From Burkholderiales bacterium (GTDB lineage: Bacteria; Pseudomonadota; Gammaproteobacteria; Burkholderiales; Casimicrobiaceae): a stretch of DNA of 64,000 nt. How positions within the stretch are numbered: the first letter of the stretch is position 1; every line of letters begins with the position of its first letter. Position numbers and translations under genes: made by a program. Positions 19,096-27,509 of this stretch are shown one piece after another. The notes under the pieces were generated by a model. The model had not been told where the DNA came from. It did not search any database and saw nothing but the letters and a program-made list of their open reading frames with translations. The stretch spans positions 1-64,000 of the forward strand of contig JABTUF010000007.1 of NCBI GenBank assembly GCA_015075645.1. The letters are read 5' to 3'.

Positions 19096-20298
19096 CTATG
19101 CCGCCCGCACCGCGCCGGCGCGCCGCACCTGCAGCACGGTCGCGATCGCGACCACGAAGCACGCGGCGGCGCCGGCGAACACCGTCTGGCCCAGCGCGTG
19201 GTCGAGCATGAAGCCGAACCAGATCGGCCCGATCGTCGCGCCGACGTCGAGCGCCGAGTAGACGAAGCCGTAGACCCGGCCGGTCGCGCCTTCGGGCGTC
19301 GCGTTGCGCACGATCATGTCGCGCGACGGGCCGGTCGCGCCGGTCACGATCCCGATCGCCGCGAAGAGCGGGAGCACCGTCGCGAAGGTCGGCGGAGCGA
19401 CCACCGTGGTCAGCAGCAGCGCCGCGCCGAGCGCGAGCCCGACGGCCGCGACGCGATCGTGGCGCGTCGTGCGCACCGCGAGGAAGCCGCCGGCGACGAT
19501 GCCCGCCGCGCCGCCGAGCAGGAACGCGGTCACCGCCGAGGTCGCGAGGGCGAGCGGAACGTCGAACGCGACGTTCAGGACCGCCGGCGAGAACGTCTGC
19601 AGGCCGGTGGCGCTCGCCGTCACGAGCGCGAAGTAGGCGAAGCACGCGAGGATCGCGGGCTGGCGGAACAGGCTCGCCGCGCCCGCGTGCGACATCGAGA
19701 CGCCGTGGGCGACGCGGCTCGAGAGTTCGGCGCGCTGCGTCGCGAGTACGCCGAGCGCGACGAGGCCCGCGATCCCGGTCGCGACGAGCGTCGGGCGCCA
19801 GCCGATCGCGCTCGCGAGCGCGAAGGTCACGATCGGCGAGGCGGCGTAGCCGAGCGAACCGCCGATCCCGTGGACCGAGTAGGCGTGGCCGAGCCGCTTC
19901 GTCGCGACGTTGGCGTTGAGGATCGCGAAGTCGACCGGATGGAACACCCCGTTGCCGACGCCCATCAGCGCGGCGAACACGAACAGCCACCCGATGCCGG
20001 GAGCGAAGCCTGCGAGCACGGTGCCGCCGGCCAGGAGCGCGAGGCCCGCGAACATCACCGGGCGCGCGCCGAAGCGGTCGACCGCGAACCCGGAGAGGAA
20101 CTGCGAGACGCCCGAGGCGACGTAGAAGGTGCCCACGATCATGCCGAGGAGCGACCACGACACGCCGAACTCGTCGCGCAAGAGCGGGAAAAGCGGCGGC
20201 AGCACGAGCTGGAAGTAGTGCGACAGCGCGTGCGCACTGCCGACGAGACCGATCACCTTCGCATCGCGTCGGAACGAAACGGCGTTGCGGGACTCCAA
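19096..20298 (-). CDS. MFS transporter
   Basis: A 400-residue, twelve-helix major facilitator. Hydrophobic helices begin at KVIGLVGSAHALSHYFQLVLPP-like residues 14-36. Its conserved loop 2-3 motif is reduced to FAVDRFGARP. The opening HxLSHYFQ and FPLLRDEFG resemble the Fsr-like/YfnA-like group, for which fosmidomycin export is the best-known activity, but the substrate is unassigned. It is divergent from msrB across an 87-bp spacer. Confidence 0.75.
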   Translation of the reverse strand: MESRNAVSFRRDAKVIGLVGSAHALSHYFQLVLPPLFPLLRDEFGVSWSLLGMIVGTFYVASGVSQFLSGFAVDRFGARPVMFAGLALLAGGTVLAGFAPGIGWLFVFAALMGVGNGVFHPVDFAILNANVATKRLGHAYSVHGIGGSLGYAASPIVTFALASAIGWRPTLVATGIAGLVALGVLATQRAELSSRVAHGVSMSHAGAASLFRQPAILACFAYFALVTASATGLQTFSPAVLNVAFDVPLALATSAVTAFLLGGAAGIVAGGFLAVRTTRHDRVAAVGLALGAALLLTTVVAPPTFATVLPLFAAIGIVTGATGPSRDMIVRNATPEGATGRVYGFVYSALDVGATIGPIWFGFMLDHALGQTVFAGAAACFVVAIATVLQVRRAGAVRAA

Positions 20299-20385
20299 GG
20301 CGTTCGGGTGTAAGGTTGCGGCGAAAGAACGCCACTATAGCGCATCCCGGAGGCGCGAGCCCGCCGACCGGTCACGGAGACGACG

Positions 20386-20784
20386 ATGAGCGAATCTGCG
20401 AAGAAGACCGACGCCGAGTGGCGGGCGCTGCTCTCCCCCGAGCAGTACCGGATCACCCGCGAGAAGGGCACCGAGCGCGCGTTCACCGGCGCGTACTGGA
20501 ATCAGCACGCGAACGGCGAGTACGCGTGCGTGTGCTGCGGCGCGAAGCTCTTCTCGTCGGACGCCAAGTTCGACTCGGGCTGCGGCTGGCCGTCGTTCAC
20601 CGCGCCCGAGCGTGACTCGAGCGTGCGCACCGTGCCCGACCTGACGCTCGGCATGCGCCGCACCGAAGTGCTGTGCGCCGCGTGCGACGCGCACCTGGGT
20701 CACGTGTTCGACGACGGCCCGCAACCGGCGGGCACGCGCTACTGCATGAACTCGGCGGCGCTCGCGTTCGAGCCGAAGGACTGA
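20386..20784 (+). CDS. msrB: Peptide-methionine (R)-S-oxide reductase
   Basis: It reduces methionine-R-sulfoxide in damaged proteins. The 132 residues contain two zinc CxxC pairs (CVCC and CAAC), GCGWPSF, and the catalytic Cys near residue 120 in RYCMNSAAL. There is no signal peptide, so it is cytosolic. The stop overlaps the ATG of the response regulator (TGATG), which ties a repair enzyme to a two-component system and may mean co-expression. Confidence 0.94.
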   Translation: MSESAKKTDAEWRALLSPEQYRITREKGTERAFTGAYWNQHANGEYACVCCGAKLFSSDAKFDSGCGWPSFTAPERDSSVRTVPDLTLGMRRTEVLCAACDAHLGHVFDDGPQPAGTRYCMNSAALAFEPKD

Positions 20785-21452
20785 TGCGCCTGCTCTTCGC
20801 CGAGGACGACCCGATGATCGGCGCGGGCGTCCGCCAGGGGCTCGCGCAGGAGGGGTTCGCCGTCGACTGGGTGCGCGACGGCGCGGCGGCCGAACTCGCG
20901 CTCGCCGAGAACGTCCACGAGGCGGTGCTGCTCGACCTGGGCCTCCCGCGCAAGGACGGCCTCCACGTGCTCTCCGCGATGCGCCGGCGCGGCGACCAGC
21001 GTCCGGTGCTCGTCCTCACCGCACGCGACGCGCTGTCCGACCGCGTGGCCGGGCTCGACGCGGGTGCCGACGACTACCTCGCGAAACCGTTCGAGCTGGC
21101 CGAGCTCGCGGCGCGGCTCCGCGCGGTCGCGCGCCGTGCGTCGGGGCGCGCCGCGCCGACGATCGAACTCGGCGAGGTGTCGATCGATCCGTCGACGCGC
21201 GAGGTGCGCGTCCACGGCGAGCCGGTCGCGTTGTCCGCGCGCGAGTACGCGCTGCTGGAAACGCTCTCCGCCCGCCCCGGCGCGATCCTGTCGCGCGCGC
21301 AGCTCGAGGAACGCCTCTACGGCTGGAAGGACGCGGTCGAGAGCAACGCGGTCGAGGTGCACCTCTCGGGTCTGCGCCGCAAGCTGCCCGAAGGCCTGAT
21401 CCGCAACGTGCGCGGACTGGGCTGGATGATCGCGGCGAAGAGACGTCCGTGA
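20784..21452 (+). CDS. OmpR-family response regulator (QseB/PmrA-like)
   Basis: A 222-residue two-domain regulator. The receiver domain has the acidic pair EDD near residues 8-10, phospho-acceptor Asp51 in LLDLGLP, and the conserved Lys in LAKPF. The winged-helix C-terminal domain spans about 125-220 and ends RGLGWMI. Its TGA overlaps the GTG of the sensor kinase, so the pair is co-translated. The stimulus and targets are unknown; QseBC/PmrAB-like pairs often control envelope modification. Confidence 0.9.
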   Translation: MRLLFAEDDPMIGAGVRQGLAQEGFAVDWVRDGAAAELALAENVHEAVLLDLGLPRKDGLHVLSAMRRRGDQRPVLVLTARDALSDRVAGLDAGADDYLAKPFELAELAARLRAVARRASGRAAPTIELGEVSIDPSTREVRVHGEPVALSAREYALLETLSARPGAILSRAQLEERLYGWKDAVESNAVEVHLSGLRRKLPEGLIRNVRGLGWMIAAKRRP

Positions 21453-22792
21453 GGTCGATCCGTAGCGCCCTCCTCGTCCCGCTCGCCGGCGGGCTCGCGC
21501 TCGCGCTCGTCGTCGCAACGGTCGCCACGTACCTGCGCGCGCGCGACGAGGCGAGCGCGCTCTTCGACGTCCAGCTCACCCAGCTCGCCGCGTCGGTCAC
21601 CGGCATGCCATTGTCCGTCGCGCCGGGCGGGCCGTCGGTCGGCGGCGTCGACGCGCCGCTCGTCGTGCAGGTGTGGAACCGCGACGGCGTGCAGGTGTTC
21701 CGCTCGCAGGGCACGCGCGAGGTGCCGGACCGCCGCGCGCCGGGGTTCTCCACCGTGCACGCGCAGGGCGGGCCGTGGCGCGTGTACAGCGTGCTCGCGG
21801 GCGGCGAACTCGTCCAGGTCGCCCAGCCGCTCGCGCTGCGCGACCAGCTCGCCGCGAGCCTCGCGTGGTCGACGATCCTGCCCTGGCTCGTGGCGGCGCC
21901 GCTGATCGGCCTGTTGCTGTGGTTCGCGATCGCCCGGGCGATGAAGCCGCTCGACCGCCTCGCGGCCGCGGTCGGCGAGCGCAGCCCGCGCGGCCTGCGC
22001 CCGGTCGAAGGCGCCTGGCCCTCCGAGGTCGAGCCGCTCGTCGCCGCGCTGAACGGCCTGCTCGCGCGCCTCGACGCGACGCTCGACGCGCAGAAGGCGT
22101 TCGTCGCCGACGCCGCGCACGAGTTGCGCACGCCGCTCGCCGCCGTGCACCTGCAGGCGGAACTCGCCGAACGCGCGCACGGCGAACCGGAGCGCGCCGC
22201 CGCGCTCGCCGCGATGAAGGGCGGCCTGCGCCGCGCGACGCGGGTGGTCGAGCAGCTGCTCTCGCTCGCGCGCGAGGACGACGCGGCGGATACCACGCCC
22301 CTGGCGCGCGTCGACCTCGCGGCGCTCGCGCGGAGCGTGGTCGAGCAGCAGGCCGGCATCGCGGCCGCGAAGGACGTGGACCTCGGCGCCGAGCACCTGG
22401 AAGCGATCGAGGTCGACGGCGACGCGCATGCGCTCGCCACGCTCGCCTCGAACCTCGTCGACAACGCGATCCGCTACGTGCCCTCCGGCGGGCACGTCGA
22501 CGTGCTGGTCGAGCGCCGTGACGGCGCGCCCGCGCTGGTGGTCCGCGACGACGGGCCCGGCATCCCGGAAGGCGAGCGCGCGACGATGTTCGAGCGCTTC
22601 GCCCGCGGCGGGCGGACCGATGCACCGGGCAGCGGTCTCGGCCTCGCGATCGTCAAGCGCATCGCCGAGCGCCATGGCGCGCGGGTCACGCTCGGCGAAG
22701 GTCCGCAGGGGCGCGGACTCGAGGTGGTCGTCGGGTTCGTCGATGCGCGCGGTCAGGCGGCGGCGAACTGCAGCTCGGCGAGCCGCGCGTAG
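21449..22792 (+). CDS. Sensor histidine kinase (QseC/PmrB-like)
   Basis: A 447-residue inner-membrane kinase. It has helices at about 8-28 and 150-172 flanking a periplasmic sensor domain, then a short HAMP-like linker. The phosphorylated His is His224 in AHELRTPLAA. ATP-binding motifs are NLVDNAIRY, DDGPGIP and GSGLGLAIV. It starts at GTG 21449, overlapping the regulator stop. The last 40 bp (22753-22792) overlap the 3' end of the convergent ABC transporter gene, so the final residues of each protein are encoded by opposite strands of the same DNA. Confidence 0.9.
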   Translation: MRSIRSALLVPLAGGLALALVVATVATYLRARDEASALFDVQLTQLAASVTGMPLSVAPGGPSVGGVDAPLVVQVWNRDGVQVFRSQGTREVPDRRAPGFSTVHAQGGPWRVYSVLAGGELVQVAQPLALRDQLAASLAWSTILPWLVAAPLIGLLLWFAIARAMKPLDRLAAAVGERSPRGLRPVEGAWPSEVEPLVAALNGLLARLDATLDAQKAFVADAAHELRTPLAAVHLQAELAERAHGEPERAAALAAMKGGLRRATRVVEQLLSLAREDDAADTTPLARVDLAALARSVVEQQAGIAAAKDVDLGAEHLEAIEVDGDAHALATLASNLVDNAIRYVPSGGHVDVLVERRDGAPALVVRDDGPGIPEGERATMFERFARGGRTDAPGSGLGLAIVKRIAERHGARVTLGEGPQGRGLEVVVGFVDARGQAAANCSSASRA

Positions 22793-24543
22793 AGCGGATT
22801 GTCGCGCACCAGCGCGTCGTGCGTGCCCGAGGCGATCGCGCGGCCCCGGTCCATCACGACGATGCGGTCGGCGTGGCGTACGGTCGCGAGTCGATGCGCG
22901 ATGACGAGCGTCGTGCGTTGCGCCATCAGGCGTTCGAGTGCGAGCTGCACCATGCGCTCGCTCTCGGCGTCCAGCGCGCTGGTCGCCTCGTCGAGCAGCA
23001 GGATCGGCCGGTCGGCGAGCACGGCGCGCGCGATCGCGATGCGTTGCCGCTGCCCGCCGGACAGGCGCACGCCGCGTTCACCCAGCCACGCGCCGTACCG
23101 ATCCGGGAGGCGCTCGATGAACTCGGACGCGTATGCCGCATCGCACGCGGCCCGCACCTCGGCGTCGGTCGCCTCGGGCCGGCCGTAGCGCACGTTCTCG
23201 AGCACGCTCGTCGCGAAGATCACGGCATCCTGCGGCACCACGGCGATCCGCTGCCGGACCGCCGCCGGATCGGCCTCGCGCAGGTCGACACCATCGACCC
23301 GGACCTCACCTTCCTGCGGATCGTAGAAGCGCAGCAGGAGCTGGAACACGGTCGACTTGCCCGCCCCCGAAGGCCCGACCAGCGCCACGCGTTCGCCCCG
23401 CTGCACGGACAGCGAGAATCGCTCCAGCGCGGAAGTGTCGGCTCGCGACGGATAGTGGAACGTCACATCGCGTAGATCTACTTCGCCGCGCGATGGAACC
23501 GGCATCGATACCGCGTGCGCCGGCGCGGCGATGTCAGGGCGCACCGTGAGGAGGTCGAACAACCGCTCGGTGGCGCCCGCCGCGCGCTGCAACTCCCCGA
23601 TCCCCTCGCTCAGCGAGCCCACCGAACTCGCCACGATCACCGCGTAGAACACGAACGCCGAGAGTTCGCCCGCGGTCATGCGCCCTGCGAGCACGTCGTG
23701 CCCGCCGACCCACATGATGATGCCGATGGCGCCGAACACGAGCAGGATCACCGAGGCGATCAGCACGGCACGCTGGCGTATCTGCTCGCGCGCGGCGCGA
23801 AATGCGTCCTCGACCCGTTGCCCGAACTGCCGCCGGTCCGCGTCCTCGTGCCCGTACGCCTGCACCGTCCGGATCTCGTGGAACGCCTCGTCGACGTAGG
23901 CGCCGACCTCGGCCAGCCGGTCCTGGCTCACCCGCGAGAACCGGCGAACGCGGCGTCCGAACACGATGATCGGCGCCACGGTCAGCGGCACGCCGACGAG
24001 CACGAACAGCGTGAGCTTGGGACTGGTGAGCGCGAGCATCACGAGTCCGCCGAGGACGAACAGCAGGTTGCGGATCGCCATCGACACCGACCAGCCGACG
24101 ACCGATTCGAGCTTCGCCGTGTCGCTCAGGACGCGCGCGATCACTTCGCCGGTCCGTGAGATCTCGAACCATCCCGGCGGCAGCGTGAGGAGGTGCGAGA
24201 AGACCTCGCGCCGCAGGTCGGAGGTCACCCGCTCGCCCAGCCAGGTCACGCTGTAGAACCGGAGAAAGGTCGCGAGCGCGATCACGACGATGACGGCGAG
24301 CGTCCAGGCGAGCGTTCGATCGAGTTCCGCCGGATTCCCGGCGAGGATCCCGCGGTCGATCACGAACTTCACGCCCTGGCCGAGCGCTAGCGTGCCGCCG
24401 GCGGCCACCAGGAGCGCGATCGCCGCGATCGCGGCGCGCCCGCGATAGGGCGTGAGGACGCGCCACACCCGCGCGAACACGCGCAGCGCCGTCGCGGGCG
24501 GCAGCTTCGGAGACTCGACGCGGATGCGGTTGCCTCGTGCCAT
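22753..24543 (-). CDS. MsbA-like ABC half-transporter (fused membrane and ATPase domains)
   Basis: A 596-residue half-transporter expected to act as a homodimer. Six membrane helices lie within about residues 35-310. The ATPase follows, with Walker A GPSGAGKST, signature LSGGQRQR and Walker B ILLLDEATSALD. MsbA-type exporters move lipids, drugs or peptides. ATG 24543 gives the usual short N-terminus; an in-frame ATG at 24651 would reach into the divergent aminotransferase start. The N-terminus diverges from the aminotransferase gene. Confidence 0.88.
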   Translation of the reverse strand: MARGNRIRVESPKLPPATALRVFARVWRVLTPYRGRAAIAAIALLVAAGGTLALGQGVKFVIDRGILAGNPAELDRTLAWTLAVIVVIALATFLRFYSVTWLGERVTSDLRREVFSHLLTLPPGWFEISRTGEVIARVLSDTAKLESVVGWSVSMAIRNLLFVLGGLVMLALTSPKLTLFVLVGVPLTVAPIIVFGRRVRRFSRVSQDRLAEVGAYVDEAFHEIRTVQAYGHEDADRRQFGQRVEDAFRAAREQIRQRAVLIASVILLVFGAIGIIMWVGGHDVLAGRMTAGELSAFVFYAVIVASSVGSLSEGIGELQRAAGATERLFDLLTVRPDIAAPAHAVSMPVPSRGEVDLRDVTFHYPSRADTSALERFSLSVQRGERVALVGPSGAGKSTVFQLLLRFYDPQEGEVRVDGVDLREADPAAVRQRIAVVPQDAVIFATSVLENVRYGRPEATDAEVRAACDAAYASEFIERLPDRYGAWLGERGVRLSGGQRQRIAIARAVLADRPILLLDEATSALDAESERMVQLALERLMAQRTTLVIAHRLATVRHADRIVVMDRGRAIASGTHDALVRDNPLYARLAELQFAAA

Positions 24544-24650
24544 GGATCGCGATCGCCAACTGCCCGTCCCCTCGGTCCGGCGTCGCGCGCGGCGCTCGCC
24601 CCGGCGGGCGCGGTAGAATAGCAGTCCCCCTGCCGCCGCACGCCGCCCCA

Positions 24651-25868
24651 ATGAACGCTCCGCACTCTCCGTCCTTCCTCGGCGCCGTCGACATGGCGCC
24701 GCGCGACCCGATCCTCGGCATCACCGAGGCCTTCCAGGCCGACACCCGCGCCGACAAGGTCAACCTCGGCGTCGGCGTCTACACCGACGAGAACGGCAAG
24801 GTGCCGCTGCTCGAGTGCGTCAAGCGCGCCGAAGCCGACCTGACGGCGCAGGCGATGCCGCGCGGCTACCTGCCGATCGACGGCCTCGCGGCGTACGACA
24901 AGGCGGTGCAGGCGCTCCTGTTCGGCGCGGACAGCGAGATCGTGTCGTCCGGCCGCGCGTGCACCGTCCAGGCGCTCGGCGGCACCGGCGGGCTCCGGGT
25001 AGGCGCCGATTTCCTGCGCCGCTTCGCGCCCGGCGCGCAGGTGTGGATCAGCGATCCGTCGTGGGAGAACCACCGCGCGCTGTTCGAGGCCGCGGGCTTC
25101 ACCGTCCACGCCTATCCGTACTACCACGCGCCCACGCGCGGGCTCGACTTCGACGCCATGATCGGCGCGCTCGCGCGCGCGCCCGAGGGACACATCGTCG
25201 TCCTGCACACCTGCTGCCACAATCCGACCGGCGCGGATCCCACACCCGAGCAGTGGGAACGCATCGTCGCCACCGTGCGCGGCCGCGGGCTCATTCCCTT
25301 CCTCGACCTCGCCTACCAGGGATTCGGCGACGGCATCGACGCCGACGGATCGGTGCTGCGCCGCTTCGCCGCGACGCCGGGCCCGCTCCTCGTCGCGAGC
25401 TCGTTCTCGAAATCGTTCTCGCTCTACGGCGAACGCGTCGGCGCCGTGACGCTCGTCACCGCGAGCCGCGACGAGGCCGGACGCGCGCTCTCGCAGTTGA
25501 AGCGCGTCGTGCGCGCCAACTACTCGAACCCGCCGACGCACGGCGGCAGGATCGTCGCGAACGTGCTCACGACGCCGGAACTCCGCAAGCTCTGGGAGTC
25601 CGAACTCGCCGGCATGCGCGATCGCATCAAGGCGATGCGGAAGCTCCTGGTCGAGAAACTGCACGCCCGCGTGCCGGGCTCGGACTTCTCGTTCATGCTG
25701 CGCCAGCGCGGCATGTTCTCCTACTCCGGCCTTACGAAAGCCCAGGTCGAGCGGCTGCGCTCCGAGCACGCGGTCTACGCGGTCGACACCGGCCGGATCT
25801 GCGTGGCGGCGCTCAACACCAAGAACGTCGACAAGGTCGCCGCGGCCATCGCATCGGTCCTGGCCTAG
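24651..25868 (+). CDS. Aspartate/aromatic aminotransferase (class I-alpha)
   Basis: A 405-residue PLP enzyme transferring amino groups between aspartate or aromatic amino acids and 2-oxoglutarate. Features are NLGVGVYTDENG near the N-terminus, HNPTGADPT, and the PLP-binding Lys254 in SSFSKSFSLYGERVG. This matches AspC/TyrB; substrate preference is not readable. An extension starting near the ABC gene is open, but ATG 24651 aligns with the family start. A TAGAAT box (24614-24619) could serve as -10, without a clear -35. Confidence 0.92.
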   Translation: MNAPHSPSFLGAVDMAPRDPILGITEAFQADTRADKVNLGVGVYTDENGKVPLLECVKRAEADLTAQAMPRGYLPIDGLAAYDKAVQALLFGADSEIVSSGRACTVQALGGTGGLRVGADFLRRFAPGAQVWISDPSWENHRALFEAAGFTVHAYPYYHAPTRGLDFDAMIGALARAPEGHIVVLHTCCHNPTGADPTPEQWERIVATVRGRGLIPFLDLAYQGFGDGIDADGSVLRRFAATPGPLLVASSFSKSFSLYGERVGAVTLVTASRDEAGRALSQLKRVVRANYSNPPTHGGRIVANVLTTPELRKLWESELAGMRDRIKAMRKLLVEKLHARVPGSDFSFMLRQRGMFSYSGLTKAQVERLRSEHAVYAVDTGRICVAALNTKNVDKVAAAIASVLA

Positions 25869-25897
25869 CCGGGAGGCACCTTCCGGACCCGCCGATT

Positions 25898-25925
25898 TTG
25901 ACAACCTGAAGAAACACGCTATAAT
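25898..25925 (+). promoter_or_regulatory. Consensus sigma-70 promoter of tRNA-Gly
   Basis: Perfect TTGACA (25898-25903) and perfect TATAAT (25920-25925) are separated by 16 bp. They lie 15 bp before the mature 5' end of tRNA-Gly. Strength fits a stable RNA gene. Confidence 0.85.
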
Positions 25926-25940
25926 TCAAGGCTGTGTCAC

Positions 25941-26016
25941 GCGGGAATAGCTCAGTTGGTAGAGCGCAACCTTGCCAAGGTTGAGGTCGGGAGTTCGAGA
26001 CTCCTTTCCCGCTCCA
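25941..26016 (+). tRNA. tRNA-Gly (GCC)
   Basis: A complete 76-nt tRNA with encoded CCA. Acceptor arms are GCGGGAA and TTCCCGC, followed by discriminator T and CCA. The D arm is GCTC-AGTTGGTA-GAGC, the anticodon arm CAACC-TTGCCAA-GGTTG with anticodon GCC, and the T arm has GTTCGAGAC. A terminator-like hairpin follows it. Confidence 0.97.
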
Positions 26017-26024
26017 GATTCAAG

Positions 26025-26067
26025 AGGGAGAGCCGGTCGCAATCTAGCCAGCTCTCCCTTTTCGTTT
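26025..26067 (+). terminator. Intrinsic terminator after tRNA-Gly
   Basis: The arms AGGGAGAGC (26025-26033) and GCTCTCCCT (26051-26059) form a 9-bp stem with a 17-nt loop, followed by TTTCGTTT. It separates tRNA-Gly from tRNA-Cys, so the latter may have its own promoter, or read-through occurs. Confidence 0.75.
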
Positions 26068-26100
26068 GACCTCGTCGCGCCGAGCGGCGGCCTCACCCCG

Positions 26101-26174
26101 GGCGGGGTGGCAGAGTGGTCATGCAGCGGCCTGCAAAGCCGTCTACGCCGGTTCGATTCCGACCCCCGCCTCCA
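26101..26174 (+). tRNA. tRNA-Cys (GCA), integration target
   Basis: A complete 74-nt tRNA with encoded CCA. The acceptor arms GGCGGGG and CCCCGCC pair fully. The anticodon loop is CTGCAAA with anticodon GCA. Its 3' 59 bp (26116-26174) recur at 26859-26917 with two mismatches, a pattern left when an integrase uses the tRNA 3' end as attachment site. Confidence 0.96.
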
Positions 26175-26231
26175 TATCTCGCGATGCGTTTTCACGTGCT
26201 TCGCGATCACTTGTCGTTCTGGATATCGCAG

Positions 26232-26279
26232 TTGCAGTGCGTCCGACAGTCGAGTACGATATGCGATACATGTATCGCA
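26232..26279 (+). promoter_or_regulatory. Promoter and 18-bp palindromic operator of a toxin-antitoxin operon
   Basis: TTGCAG (26232-26237) and TACGAT (26255-26260), 17 bp apart, form a plausible sigma-70 promoter. Directly downstream is a perfect 18-bp palindrome, TGCGATACATGTATCGCA (26262-26279), ending 15 bp before the antitoxin ATG. An operator over the transcription start suits autorepression by the ribbon-helix-helix antitoxin. The rest of 26175-26294 shows nothing else. Confidence 0.78.
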
Positions 26280-26294
26280 CCAGGGGGAGATCCC

Positions 26295-26516
26295 ATGACC
26301 ACGTCAATTCGGCTACCTGTCGAGTTGGATGCGCGACTCGAAAAACTCGCGAGCAAGACTGGCCGGTCGAAAACCTTCTATATCAAGCAAGCGATTGAAG
26401 AGCACATCACCGACCTCGAGGACTTTTATCTGGCCGAGCGACGCATGCGCGCAAACGATCCTGCAGAGAACGCGACGCTGGACGAGATGCTGACGCGCCA
26501 TGGCGTGGCGCGTTGA
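26295..26516 (+). CDS. Ribbon-helix-helix antitoxin (RelB/CopG-like)
   Basis: A 73-residue protein beginning MTTSIRLPVELDARLEKLA, the beta strand and first helix of a ribbon-helix-helix DNA-binding domain, followed by GRSKTFYIKQAI. The acidic C-terminal half would wrap the toxin. It overlaps the toxin ORF by 17 bp, a normal antitoxin-first arrangement, and sits behind its own palindromic operator. It lies between tRNA-Cys and the duplicated tRNA fragment, so it is probably cargo of a small integrated element. Confidence 0.88.
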   Translation: MTTSIRLPVELDARLEKLASKTGRSKTFYIKQAIEEHITDLEDFYLAERRMRANDPAENATLDEMLTRHGVAR

Positions 26517-26769
26517 GTTCGTCAAAGGTGCGCAGAAGGACCTGACGAAGCTCGACGCGTCGGGGCGAGACAGAGTCTTGCGGTTTCTCGCTGAGCGCGT
26601 CGAGCATGGTGACGACCCGCGAAAGCTCGGAGCGGCGTTGAAAGGACCGGTTGCGGGTAGCTATTGGAAGTACCGCGTCGGCGACTATCGGATTATCTGT
26701 GATCTTCAAGATGCCTTGTTGTTGGTGCTCGTGGTCCGCGTGGGCCACCGACGAGAGGTCTATCGATGA
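26500..26769 (+). CDS. RelE/ParE-family toxin
   Basis: An 89-residue basic protein: MAWRVEFVKGAQKDLTKLD at the N-terminus, then the central LKGPVAGSYWKYRVGDYRIIC core and the C-terminal VLVVRVGHRREVY typical of RelE-type mRNA interferases and ParE-type gyrase poisons. The terminal GHRxxVY is the RelE/RelE-like hallmark. It overlaps the antitoxin gene and should be neutralised by it. The sequence appears intact. Confidence 0.88.
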   Translation: MAWRVEFVKGAQKDLTKLDASGRDRVLRFLAERVEHGDDPRKLGAALKGPVAGSYWKYRVGDYRIICDLQDALLLVLVVRVGHRREVYR

Positions 26770-26858
26770 ATCCGCTCGCAATTCCCTGTCATCGAAATCG
26801 TTGTGGTTACCAGGAGTGTCAGACCGGGCGCCACTCTGACGTACCTGCTTGATGAATA

Positions 26859-26917
26859 TGGTCATGCGGCGGCCTGCAAAGCCGTCTACGCCGGTTCGAT
26901 TCCGAGCCCCGCCTCCA
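26859..26917 (+). repeat. Partial tRNA-Cys copy (attachment-site duplicate)
   Basis: Fifty-nine bases repeat the D-loop-to-CCA part of tRNA-Cys (26116-26174), with A-to-G and C-to-G changes only. The 5' acceptor strand and most of the D arm are absent, so it is not a working tRNA. A 743-bp offset separates the copies. This is the expected att remnant of a tRNA-targeting element. The rest of 26770-27064 holds nothing recognisable. Confidence 0.88.
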
Positions 26918-27509
26918 GATTCGCGTCCGCAGGGGGCCCAAGCGCAACTAGAGAATGGTTGGCTTGGTGCAAAACTGACGACGAATCTGCATGATGATTC
27001 GAGGCAATCTTCAGAGTCGCCAAGTGCCGCACCAATGCGATATTCGCGCCTACTGCGTCCGAGACTACGGGTGGTTTGAGCAGACCGGGACGTAGAGCGT
27101 TGTCCCATCCACCATTACCGCCAATGCCCCGACGAAGGTCGGCGTGAAGGCGCCCGGGTACCAGGTATCTGCTGAACCGTTGCCTGTCCCGCTCAGGAAC
27201 TTGATGGTTTGTCCCTTGCCCAAGAGCAGACCGACGTGTGTATTCGATGTTCCACTCAGATCAATGGCTGCGGTACTGTACGAACCGTAGCACGAGAAGC
27301 CCTTTGTTCCGGTAGCAGCTGACGAAAAGCTTTCGTAGACCTTGCCTTGCGTAACGTAGCCGTAGCGTAGTTTCGCGGTTGCGTCATGCCCAAATACTGG
27401 CGCGACGTTTACTCCGCATTCCTGTTCCGAGGACGTACCGGTATCCTTTGCTCCAAAGAAGATGGCGCAGTGAGCTTCCCTCTGTTTTTCGTCCGCCAAG
27501 GGAACGGGG

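Noticed and set aside
26859..26917. Second functional tRNA-Cys gene
   Set aside because: The 5' acceptor strand and D stem are missing, so the cloverleaf cannot close.
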